Positions 22,558-33,193 of a stretch of DNA of 64,000 nucleotides are shown here, one piece after another. Both the position numbers and the translations under genes were made by a program. The stretch lies in assembly GCA_022885665.1 (NCBI GenBank), contig JAGQDJ010000260.1:868001-932000 (forward strand). Reading direction: 5' to 3'. This DNA is from Triops longicaudatus (Eukaryota > Arthropoda > Branchiopoda > Notostraca > Triopsidae). Within the stretch, counting starts at the first letter, position 1. Each line of letters opens with the position of its first letter. The notes under the pieces were generated by a model. The model worked only from the letters and a program-made list of their open reading frames with translations, did no database searches and was not told the origin of the DNA.

Positions 22558-22815
22558 CGGGTATGAAGAGCTTAATTTGAAGTAGAAAGCCTATGAGTGG
22601 TATGTTACCTATGCAATTTGTCACAAGTGTCACCTAGTAAAGTTCTTTGATTATTTCTAGACTTCTTTTTGGCAGTTTGTTCTAAATGTTCCGTTACTCT
22701 CGTTGTATTTCCCGCACAAGGTTACTTACAAAGTCATTCACTCAAATAAAACTCGCACTAATCCACAAAAATGCATTCACCGTTACTTTAAATATACAGA
22801 ATTGGCTTCCAACTA

Positions 22816-22845
22816 GTTTAGAGGCTTCGGTTAAAGCCTCTAAAC
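22816..22845. other. Perfect 12-bp stem, 6-nt loop, just after the MBD-R2 stop
   Basis: GTTTAGAGGCTT (22816-22827), loop CGGTTA, then its exact reverse complement (22834-22845). On the minus strand it begins 18 nt downstream of the MBD-R2 stop codon, so it would be in that 3' UTR. Confidence 0.7.
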
Positions 22846-22863
22846 TTGTAAAAACGATCGGAC

Positions 22864-25800
22864 CTACAAACTCGCAACTTCTCGCAGGGTTCCCACATCT
22901 CTGTTCAATATGCTGAGCAGTCGGCAAATAGTTTCTGCTTTACTGCTCTCGTTATCGCTGGTCTCGCCGTCCTCGTCCAATTCTACGGAAGTACGTTAAT
23001 TATAAGAATTCAACAACACACCTTCTCGACGTTCTGAAAATGCTTTATTCTTACCGTTAATAGTGCTTTCTATCGCATCAAGGTGTTCATTCAACATATC
23101 CTGCATTTGCTCTACGTGCGCCAGGATATTCAACCTGCATTCTAGTGAATCGATAGGTTTCTCTGGCTCTGGTATTCTCACTGCCTTAATTCCTATTAAA
23201 AAAGTAAAAAATTAAATACACGGAAATAAAAATAATGCATAAATAAAAAAAGATTAAAAAGACACTTTTGAAAACTTCCTTCGAAAAAGCTTTGTTTATC
23301 TTGCCAAAGCTCTTTATTTTACCTGTTACTGCATCAGAAACGGCTGCCAATTGTTCCAAGTCAGGCGCAGTTTCCACGGACACACAAAAACTCGCATCCT
23401 TCTCAGGACCAACTTTGCTCGAATCTTCTCCATCTTTGCCTTTCTCTTGCTTCAAAATGGATGGCACGGGCGACGTTGCTAGCGAATCGGACAAGCAAAT
23501 CTTTTCATGCTCCGGTTTTCTCCACGGTTGAGCCCATAAATACAACTTCGGATGGTCCTTTCTCCTATAGTTCACAAAAAGTTCGTTAGTAAAATAATTA
23601 GCAAAAATACCAATAAGAAAATACATAAAAATACACAATAAAAAGAAACTAATATTTCTTTGTACTTGGCAATGTCAATCTTGGCGTCCAACGATCGCAA
23701 CACCTGTTTAACGCCCAATCCTGCCGATACAAGCGCATTCGCCTTTCTGAAGATAACCGTTCGTTTTCTATCTTTCTCCGAGCGCTCTGCACACAGGCTT
23801 CCATCTTTGGTTCTTACGGAGGGCAAGCCTTCCTGCAACCAACTCAGATACGGCACAAAATGCTGCGAACGCCTTTCTTTGTACGGCATTTTACAGACGT
23901 AACACAGGTAACGCTCAGGCACATCCGATACGTGTTCCATTCCAAAACAGAAACCATGCTGCCATCCATGGCAGAGCTCGCACTAAGAGAAATTCATCAG
24001 TTTTAAATGTAATTCATTAAGTTTGGAACTATTATTCATATTTAATTATATTTTTTTCTCAATCATATCTCAATATATCTATTTATTTTCTTATCTTTTG
24101 ACTAGCGATAGTAACGTTTTCAAGATTTCCTGAATTACTGAATTCAAAATTTAAAAATGCATTTTCACCAAAAAAATTTTCTTACTTGAACCATAAGTCC
24201 CTCCTCTTCCGGTACGCCACAAATACAATGGACCAATTCGCCTCTATCTCTGAGCATTTCTTCAGTTTCAATGCCCGCATTAGAGTCTCCGGCTTCATTG
24301 CCTGACATAGCTCCATCTGTGCTGGTTCCCAGTACCGGCTTTTTCGGCCGACCAGAACCTTTATCGCCAGCTACTTTCCCGCCCGGCACAACTGTGCCGG
24401 CCTCTCTACTTTCTTTACTTGCCTCTTTTTCAACTTCCTCCTCTTCCTGGTGCCCTACCGGCCACAATCCGCGCTTTTCGAGTAAAGCTTGTCGTCTTCG
24501 ACTAATTTTCGGCCCGAGGAGCATGGAATGCAAGGTATCGTACGGCGTGAGCGGTGACTGGGCAGGTTGAGTCGCTGGTGGAATCGCGGCTTGCACTTCT
24601 TCCACGGCTTCTTTGAGAGCAAACTCCACCCTTTGCAATTCAATCTTTGGTTTCTTGAACTGCTCCATTTTCTGGAGCACTGCTTCCGGTGGAGGAGGAG
24701 TCTCTGTAGAGGCTGAGCGCTTGTTTAGCGCTGCTGGTACGTCCGCGGAGGATGAACTCGTCTCGTCGGCCTGTAGCGATTGTGGAATAGAAGAAGGAAC
24801 CGGACTTGCTTTAGCTTTGCTTTCTTTCGTAGAGCGTTTCTGTTCCTTGCGTTCTACAGCTAAAGGACGATCAAAAGCGGTTCGCGCATAGGCCAAGTCG
24901 TAAACGTTGGGTAACCGCCCTACACCGAAAGCTTGACGCAACTCGGGGTGATAATGCTTAATATGCATCTAAAAGTACAAGAGCCATGGTTAGCAACGCG
25001 AAGTTTCTTTTTAACATAAATAAAATAAAATACATAAAATCAATCAAATAAATAAATAAAATAGATCATCAAAATTAATAAATAAATGAAATAAAATAAA
25101 TAAATAAAATAAATACTACAAATTCTTAGAAACACAAAAAAGTAACAAAAATGAAAATAAATGACGAACAATTTAAATGTGAAAAAAATAATAAAAAATA
25201 AACTTTTTAAAATGACAACTACGACAATATTTGTTTCTGGACACAAGACTCAAAAGATTCATAAAAGAATTTCTTCAGAATAAGAAACTTGAAAAAACTC
25301 ACTTGAAGTAAGCTTTCATTTCTAAACTGCTTCTCGCAGCCATCTTGCGGGCAAATGTACTTTTCCACACCTAAAAACGCGCATTCAATTTAAGCAAAAC
25401 TTCATTTTCAAATCCTAACTTACCTCTGGGACGCTCGGTACTGGGCGACGCTGATGTCGGACTGACTACACAGGGTGACGACGGCTCGGGTAATGCAACC
25501 GGCGTAGTAACTATAGAGAGAGAAGTAGTACTCGGCTCTTCTTTGACAATCGGTGTCGAAGGCGTGGCCGGAGCTGCTTTGGCTTTGCTAATGGCTTTTT
25601 GCTTCTTGCCACGGAATCTTCGTCGCGCTGCCGCCGAAGAGGTCGTAACTGGTGTATTAGAGAAGGACGACCCTTCTTCTTCCATGAACTGCGGCTTACT
25701 CCGCGTTTTTCCACTGCCTGACATTCCAAAATCGAAACTCTCGATATCGTAAGACAAGTTTTCTTGCTCCAGGTAAGTTGCTAAGTCTTCTTTCTTGCGG

Positions 25801-27704
25801 AACTTCTTCCCATCAGGGCTACAGAAAAGATTAATTTTATTGTGTCGATTAAAAAAGGATCCACTATATTGACTTGGCAGACTTTTCCATACTTAACGTT
25901 AGATTATGCAGCTTACAAATAAATTCTCTACAAATAATTTATCAGAAATTTATCTGTTCATTAATTTAGTTTTTCAAACTACGAAAATTACACTTTAAAA
26001 ATAGAAAACGACTGAATTTAGCAATCATATCCTTACTAGACTTACACAGCTGGACTCCTTTTGTTGTAATGGAAGAAAAACTCGAACTTTAAAAATTATC
26101 AACGAGTTTTTTATTTATTATTATTGTTGTTTTTTACACGGCGATTACCTTAATATGAAAACGTCCCATTTGCCTAACGACGAGCCTATAAGCTTTCGAC
26201 ACGCTCTTTTGGACCATCCTGAAGGTAGAGTCGGATCTTCTAAGCGCACAGTGGGAGGCGAATCCGACCCTATTTCAACATAAGTTTAGTGTCTATCATT
26301 GAAAATGATCTGGGAGTGTAATTCGATTCTTACGTTCACTAGATTCTTGCTGAGAATCTTCTGCTTCTTCTTCAGAAACACTTGCCGGCTCCGCTAGCTC
26401 GCTTGATGAACCCTAATGGACGAAACCGTGAATATTCGTTAATTCGTCCAAACTCGAAAGCGAAATAAGCTAAAAAGTGGCTACTAGCCTTTGCAGTGCT
26501 GACCCTTTTCTTCTTAGCAGCAGGTTCGGAGGATTCATTTTTCTTTCCACGAGACTTTTTCTCATCTTTTGGCGTTGGAGTCTCCTGGCCCGCAGCTTTT
26601 GACAAGGTAGGCATTTCTTCATCAGAAATGTACGCTGCGGGATCGACAAATTCATTCAAATTTCCCTGTAAGAAAGTAGGATGTTAATGGTATGCGTACA
26701 AACTTATAAGTTTTCTAGTTATACTCGTTGATCTGAGAAGCGTTTACGGGAGGCAGTTAAATCAGCAATACTAAATTTTTTCTTCGCCAATCGTCGTCCT
26801 TGTTTCGACAGTACTTCAGGTTCTTTAGCCTGCGTTTCGCCCTCTGGGAGATTCGGATCAGGAATGATCTTCGATAATACATAAACATTATCCATATATT
26901 AAGAACAAGACATCGTAAAATTAATTACAACAATATTTTAAACAACTTACCAATTTGTCAGCTTGGTCTTTGGGCAATCTAGTAACCTTGGATGCTTTCA
27001 CTGTACTTTCAAGTCCGTCTATAAAGACCACTGCTAAATTATCTACACAAGGAACAAATCACACTTTAGATTTTCTTTCTTTATTATTATTAATGTTATA
27101 GTTTATTATGTAGAGTATTGGCTACCATCTGAAAGTATTTTTGTAATCTGCGCAGGATATTTTTTGCCTCCACCAGTCCACGGAGCTAAGACTTTGTCTC
27201 CGACTTTCAATGGTTCTTTGCCAGTTTCGTTGCCATTGTTTGATGTACTAATAAAGTAAAGAATTTCCAATAATGATTCATGCCGGTTTCATAACAATTT
27301 ACCTAGCAGCTTTGGTACCAGTTGGGGGCGCTTCACGTAACCGATTACTCTCCATGCTAATCCATTCATCATATCGACTAGACCAATTCAGGAAGTGTAC
27401 TAAAACTTCTCTTCCATCGTAATCTACTTCAACAACTTTGGCTGAATACCTGTTAGAAGGGATATATATTTTTTACACCTTAATTCAGTAACTGTGTTTA
27501 ATTATATTACCAAACTTCCGCAAAATCCTTCGCTTCGACGTACATCCCAGGCTTGTATGGTAAGCTATTGGTTCTACTCCGTTTTGAAGGTTTCGTTGTT
27601 GGAGATTTATCGCTTTCATTTGCTGCATTTTCAGTCTTTTTCGAAGCCTCTTGCTCACCATCAGCTTTTACTTCGTTGATTGTGACACCGTCTTGGTCTG
27701 ACAT
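22864..27704 (-). CDS. MBD-R2: MBD-R2 / PHF20-like chromatin reader (NSL complex)
   Basis: Fifteen minus-strand exons (27511-27704, 27303-27449, 27126-27247, 26951-27042, 26725-26868, 26489-26665, 26334-26412, 26149-26269, 25424-25818, 25303-25370, 24186-24968, 23666-23982, 23323-23564, 23055-23192, 22864-22982) give 1045 residues. Order: Tudor domain (YKPGMYVEAKDFAEVWYSAK, NWSSRYDEWI); a second Tudor-like domain (GDKVLAPWTGGGKKYPAQI); MBD-type domain (GWSKRACRKLIGSSLGKWDV, PDGKKFRKKEDL); C2H2 finger (CPQDGCEKQFRNESLLQMHI); an AT-hook-like GRPKKP; PHD finger (HCICGVPEEEGLMVQCELCH, CYVC); and a helical C-terminal region. MBD-R2/PHF20 is a subunit of the NSL histone H4 acetyltransferase complex. 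No N-terminal THAP domain is present. The donor after exon 6 is either GC (26488) or a GT with a different acceptor; both keep the frame. The donor of exon 12 is the least certain. Confidence 0.93.
25018..25200. repeat. A/T low-complexity tract (AAAT/AATAAA-like units) in an MBD-R2 intron
   Basis: Nearly 180 nt made of A and T with repeated AAATA units between MBD-R2 exons 10 and 11. Simple sequence; open frames crossing it are not meaningful. Confidence 0.8.
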
Positions 27705-28461
27705 TGCGTTTAAGACTCGATTATTTCCAAGTTTACTTTCAAAGTTTGGTAAGCAAAGAACAAAATACAAACACAACCAAGCCACACCACGCAGGGTTGC
27801 CGACTGAAGTTTTAATCCAGCCTGACGCAAATCTTGTCCAAGCTTGCCGCAGCGTTGCCGCGCCCATGAGATAGGATGCGCGGGGAAATTACAGCGGGAA
27901 CGGTAGCTGGCTTCCTATTCGCTGTCGAAGTTCAAAGTCCAGCCAATGACCGAAAGCTGACGGTTTAAAACCCAGGCGGAAGGAACAGAAAAGTAAACCC
28001 GCCACGCAGTAAGGAAACGGGTTTGGGTTAGAGTGCAAAATTTGTGCAGATTTCCATGAAAAATTGGCAGAACTGAATTGGAATTACTTAATCCTTTACC
28101 GGTAAGTGTTCCATACTTGAACTGTCCCCAAACTTGCTGGTAATTTCCCTTGAATTTCTTGTCTAAAATCACCAGCGCGCTTTTCCCTTGTTCATAGCCT
28201 CCTGTCATCGTCACTTGGGTGGTTAACGTAAACCAAAGAGTTTGGCCAGCTGTTATCTCTCTTCTTTCCTTTACTTTTCCTGTAATAACCCTTTCTAAAG
28301 TGCTGAAAACATTCTACAGTGTGTATTGTCTCTTTTTGCAGGTCTAATCCAGCCCAGCATCATTTTTCCTTCGTTCATCACTGGGTTTTGTTGATGCGTT
28401 GTTAGGCAAGATCTCAACCTAAGTTTCTTTTCCCAAAGTTCAGAGAAAGTCAGTACGAAAA
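27705..28461. promoter_or_regulatory. Divergent promoter of MBD-R2 and Cyclin B3
   Basis: 757 bp between divergent start codons. Near the MBD-R2 side are a GC-rich stretch, an E2F-like GCGGGAAC (about 27893), a CCAAT box (27943-27947) and a TTTAAA-containing CHR-like motif (about 27963). This arrangement is common for G2/M genes such as mitotic cyclins; here it is inference. Confidence 0.4.
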
Positions 28462-30368
28462 ATGGCACCAGGAAAAGTGGAAACCAGCAAAGGCATTTCA
28501 GGTATGGTGACTCGGATGAAAGCCAAAAGCAAAAACGAAACTGGTACTGCCCTGAAACGTAAAGCTGAAGTCATTTTAGCCGAACCAAAGAAGCGGTCTG
28601 CCTTTGGTGATATTACGAACGTGAGTTTTGTTATGCTAATACAGGGTTAAAAATGTATTCTAACTCACTATTTGTATATGATTTGAAACAGGCGAGCAAC
28701 AAGTTTGCAGTTCCGAAAAAAGCAGCGGGCAAAAAAGAAAAAGTCGAAAAGCCGCAAGTGGTTCAAAAGAAAGAAGAAACGCAAACTAAACCCGAACCCG
28801 CCGTTGAAGCTTCTACCAGCTTAACTCGCATCAGGTAAACGAGTTGTCTTCGTCTATTATAATATTTCTAATCTTTTCGTTTCGGTTTCATTTTCGTTGC
28901 ATCAAGGATCGAGCGACCAGCAGTACCGGCCGGAGTTGAAGATTTTGATGCTGAATGCATGTTGGATCCTTCCTCAGTGCCTTATTATGCTCAAGACATT
29001 TTCAACTATTTCCGGGAGAGAGAAGTAAACTAACATTACGGTTGAGAATTGTTAGTAAGACTTGTCAATTTTTTATTCTGTGTAGGAGCAATTCCAAGTC
29101 AGTCGCTATTTGAGTAACCAGCCCGAGTTAACTGCAGATATGCGCGCGGTATTGGTGGATTGGTTGGTAGAAGTGCAAGAGAATTTCGAATTGAACCATG
29201 AAACCTTATACATGGCCGTCAAGATGGTGGATTTATATTTGAGCAAACAAACTATCCGCAAAGAGGCCTTTCAACTTGTTGGCACCGCTGCTTTGTTAAT
29301 AGCTGCAAAATTTGAAGTAGATTCATTAAGAATGAGTTATTTTTTAAACGTCTCTTACTACACATGAAATTTTAATGAATTTTTAGACATGAATTTTAAA
29401 TGATTTTTTTTATTACAGGAACGTTGTCCCCCGGTAATTGATGATTTTCTCTACGTCTGTGATGACGCTTACACCCGTAAAGAACTTTTGCGTATGGAAA
29501 TTACGATGATGAAAACGCTGGGCTTTGAACTGTCCTTTCCCTTATCCTACAGCTTTCTTCGCCGTTATGCACGAGTACGAAAACCATTTTACATTTTTTG
29601 TCTTCTTAATCTTTGATTTTGTAGTCATAATAACGTTTTTACAATTGATTCAGGTCGCCAAAGTCGATATGAAGACTTTAACGTTAGCTCGCTACATTTT
29701 GGAACTGTCCCTAATGGATTATGACCTCTCGGAATACAAAGACTCGCTTCTAGCTGCAGCTGCCTTCCTCCTCGCGTTGCAGATGTGCAATTTGGGCGGA
29801 TGGACTCCCACCCTAGAGTATTATTCTGGTAAATTCAGCTACACAAAACGTTACAAGTCACGTACTTAATCTCATTTTCTTTTCTCTCAAGGTTACACTA
29901 CTGATGATTTGTTCGATTTGATTCACCGCTTAGTAGCATTAGTGGGCAAGAAACGGGCCAATGTCAAAACTATTGATAACAAATACTCGCATGAGTAAGT
30001 ATACTCCTTTATTTAAGTGCACAATGGAACCCGCTTAGTTTGATGGCTCTAGACCGGATAAGTAATGTTAAATAATACTGAGAATTAATTCCTGAGTTGC
30101 ATGTTAGAATGCATGGATACACGAAATTCCGGAAATCATTTTAACGTCAAAATAAACTTATTGCAACAGATGTAATACATTTATATACATATTCATTAGG
30201 AAAATAGCCCTTATTAGATTTAGATCTTACAGATCTCGTGGCTGGATGATGTTTGCTTTTACATTGTTTACCCTTCAGAATTCGGCCTTAAATGTGTTTT
30301 CTTTGCGTAGGGTGTTTTTCGAAGTCGCCAAAATCCCCTTGCCGGACCTGAGTTTGATGCGTCTCTGA
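28462..30368 (+). CDS. CycB3: Cyclin B3, mitotic cyclin
   Basis: Eight exons (28462-28620, 28692-28834, 28907-29024, 29086-29316, 29419-29574, 29654-29828, 29892-29994, 30311-30368) give 380 residues. The N terminus carries the B3-type destruction box in RSAFGDITN followed by a Lys-rich linker. The cyclin N box (ADMRAVLVDWLVEVQENFEL, LYMAVKMVDLYL) starts near residue 120 and the cyclin C box near residue 245. The end NKYSHEVFFEVAKIP is diagnostic of cyclin B3 rather than A or B. Cyclin B3 activates Cdk1 and promotes anaphase. The protein is short for the family because the N-terminal region is compact. Confidence 0.96.
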
Positions 30369-30992
30369 ACTGCAGCGTGAATTGTATTTTTCGATTATTA
30401 TTATCTTTAAGCCAAGACTGAGGGAAGACCTACGCAAAAAGAGGAGAGAAACAAGCCAATCTCGAAATTTGGTCAAAGTTTTTGTGTGTGTGAGTGTTAA
30501 AAGATAGAAGAATCCCTCTCCGTATTCTTTTCGTTTTATCGTGTGCCATGCACCCGTTGACTATTTTACTTCTCTAGTTTTGTCCCCCCCTTATGTTTGT
30601 ATCACACTTGGTTTCCCTTGTAAAAACCCCAGCAGAAAAGACGAAATTTCACGACGTAGTATTTTAATGCCATATTAGTGATAGAGAGAAAGAAAGAAAA
30701 ACGTTATGTTTGCAGGTCTGGGGTTATATTTCGTTCTGGTAACAGTTGAAAGAATAAGGAATGTTGGAAAATATGGAAGATTGCATGTGGCCAGTGGCTA
30801 CTACTAGGGAAAAAGAAGAATCGTGGATTTCACAGTTTTTGTGTCTGGCCAAAATACATTTGCATTATAAGCTCACGCGTATTTTTAAACTCATTGCCCC
30901 CTTAACTAAAAATAGCTCCCAGATCCACCCCAGTTGCTCCCATGGCGCAGCTCAAATGAAGGAAAGTGAATCTGCGCCCAAAGACATGGACA
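30369..30992. other. Cyclin B3 3' UTR and upstream region of the zinc-finger gene, with uORFs
   Basis: No separate gene. Two short upstream reading frames precede the zinc-finger start: 30942-30959 (5 codons plus stop), whose TGA overlaps an ATG at 30956 that opens a frame running to 31006, past the main ATG. That second frame is also open from an ATG at 30761. Confidence 0.5.
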
Positions 30993-33095
30993 ATGGGGTG
31001 TCTTGACTGTCCGTTGTGTCTAACACCAACTTTCGAATCTTTATCCAACTTACAAGGCAGTTTACTAAGTGTTATCACGCGGCATTTGACGTGCCCCTTG
31101 TGCCAAGAAGTTCTCTGCGGATTAGACAAGTTTACTTTGCATGTTCTGAGCCATTCGCTCACGGAAAGCAGCGATGTGCCTGCGAATGCAACCTCTGTAC
31201 CAACGCTTGAAGCACAGGAGCTATGTGCAAGTCCTGAAAATGTGCCTAGTAACCCAAAAGAGGAAGGGAAAGATTTAGTGAAATGTCGGTTATGCGGTTT
31301 GGCGCAAGAATCAGTGGAGGGTTTACGGAATCACCACGCGATTGACCATCCCGAGAAGCCTTGTTTGTGTTCACTTTGCTTTAAAAGCTTCAAAGTGCCC
31401 GCGAGTTTGGCCGTGCACAAGCGATTGGCACACAATGTGGGCACATCGTTCCCTTGTAGCGTCTGCGGACGGAAATTTGCGACCAAGTACAGAAGAGATC
31501 AGCACGAAAAGCGTCACATTGGACTAAAGGAGTTTTTATGCAATATTTGCGGAACAGCGTTCTATGAACGGTTCGAGCTCACAAACCATCTAGAAAGGCA
31601 CGCTGGAGATAAGCCACACCTCTGTGCTACGTGTGGTAAAGGCTTTGTGACCAAATCTGAGCTGAAGTCGCACGAAAGCGTTCATTCGGATGATCGGACT
31701 TGCGTTTGTTCTACGTGCGGTAAAGGCTTTAAGAAGGTAAATACATGGAAGTCCTTCACCAATTGTGAAGACCATTTCAGCATGAGCAAAAATGGCGCGA
31801 ATATCCTCGCCGGCTATTGGATAGCTAGAAATGGCGCGAAAAGATGTAACTGAACCGAAAAATAACTACGTTCGCTTTGCCAAACGATTACAATTGGACG
31901 ATCGGTAGAACTATGTGATTCAACTTAATGTTTATCGTGTTAGATACTGAAATTTTCGTTATGTTGTTACTATCCTATTAAATAGGAGCAACATTTGATA
32001 CAACATGCCCGAACTCATGAAGCTAAACAATGGGAATGCGAAGAATGTCACAAGTTCTTTACGAGCAAGTATTTCTTAAAGAAGCACATGCGCTTACATA
32101 CAGGTAAGTTAGCTTCGAAAACGAGAGATTACCTTATTTTACGCTCTGTTTGTCCACGCACATTTTGCCTCAATCACCAATTTTCCAGGTGAAATGCCGT
32201 ACAAGTGCGAGCAATGTAACAAAACCTTCACTTTCCAGCAATCGTACCACAAACATCTTCAGTACCACAAAGACGACCGACCTCATGTTTGCGCTACATG
32301 TGGCAAAAGTTTCAAAGAACTCTCCACGCTTTACAACCACGAACGTATCCACACGGGTGAAAAACCTTACGTGTGTGAAACATGCGGTAATCACACTTAA
32401 TTTAAAATTTTTCAATTCTTTTAGTCATATACTACTTCTAACAGGTAAAGCCTTTCGGCAACGAGTTTCGTATTTAGTCCACAAAAGAATCCACACCGGA
32501 ATCCTTCCCTATACTTGTACAGCTTGCGGTAAATCTTTTCGATACAAGGTAAAACACTAAACAAAATGGGAAAAAATTAAGAGGTTTAAGTCTTATAAAA
32601 ACTACGAAGAAAGAAGTCAATGTTTTCGTTTTAAAATGTACTTGTAATTTTATACAGGTGAGCCAAAAGAGTCACAAGTGCGAAGCCGACTCTCCGGGCG
32701 TAATCGTCCGCCGTTGCGGTGATTTCTTACAAAAGCTCAAAGACAAAGCTCAGCAGCAGCAACAAAATGCACAAAAAGGTGACCTAAGTTTCACCCTTTC
32801 TGCCCCATTGCCACCTCCTGTGGAAAACGAACTCAACGCCTTTGCCAATAACATTTTAGCTGAAGCTTTCGACCTTAGTGGCATCAATTTTACCCAATTC
32901 CAGGAGACCACAACAACTCCTAGTCCCCGAGCTTCAAATTTCTCAAATGACAATTCTCAAACGGGAACGACAACGCAGACAATGGAGTCACATGAACCCG
33001 ACCCTTCGAAGGGTCACGAGTTCATTTTTACAGCTATCGATTTTTCTCAATTGTCTTTAGAGCGAGAGGATTTTACTTTCAACCCTTTGGCATGA
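30993..33095 (+). CDS. C2H2 zinc-finger protein with about eleven fingers
   Basis: Five exons (30993-31736, 31986-32103, 32189-32386, 32445-32548, 32658-33095) give 533 residues. An N-terminal CPLC pair region is followed by a tandem array of C2H2 fingers (for example CRLCGLAQESVEGLRNHHAI, CATCGKSFKELSTLYNHERI with TGEKPY linkers), then a last degenerate finger ending HKC. The C-terminal 130 residues are Gln-, Pro- and acidic-rich and end FTFNPLA, suggesting an activation region. It is probably a sequence-specific DNA-binding protein. Several introns fall inside fingers. No KRAB, SCAN or ZAD domain is seen, so no orthologue is named. The array extends into ordinary-looking family sequence, and frames are continuous. 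Confidence 0.9.
31793..31840. promoter_or_regulatory. Two E2F-like sites flanking an inverted CCAAT in zinc-finger intron 1
   Basis: TGGCGCGAA occurs at 31793-31801 and again at 31832-31840; the second extends to GGCGCGAAAA, a consensus E2F site read on the other strand. Between them is CTATTGG, an inverted CCAAT box. The 249-bp intron is otherwise AT-rich. Confidence 0.45.
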
Positions 33096-33193
33096 ATTTT
33101 ACACTCCTAACTTTCCCGCTGGTATATTTTTGATATCACATAATGATAAACCCGGCTTGTTTTGAGACACAAGAAAAGAAAACAATTAATCCA
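33096..33193. other. 98-bp gap between two convergent stop codons
   Basis: Only 98 bp separate the stop of the zinc-finger gene and the stop of ATG3, so the two 3' UTRs are very short or overlap. Confidence 0.7.

Larger units (their letters stand above)
21378..22863. other. Tail-to-tail interval with a SINE and a hairpin
   Basis: 3' region between the unknown gene and MBD-R2. No coding exon seen. A tRNA-derived repeat (22260-22557) and a perfect hairpin (22816-22845) are listed separately. Confidence 0.4.

Noticed and set aside
30761..31006. 81-codon frame before the zinc-finger gene as a separate protein
   Set aside because: Overlaps the main start and has no features; treated as an upstream reading frame.
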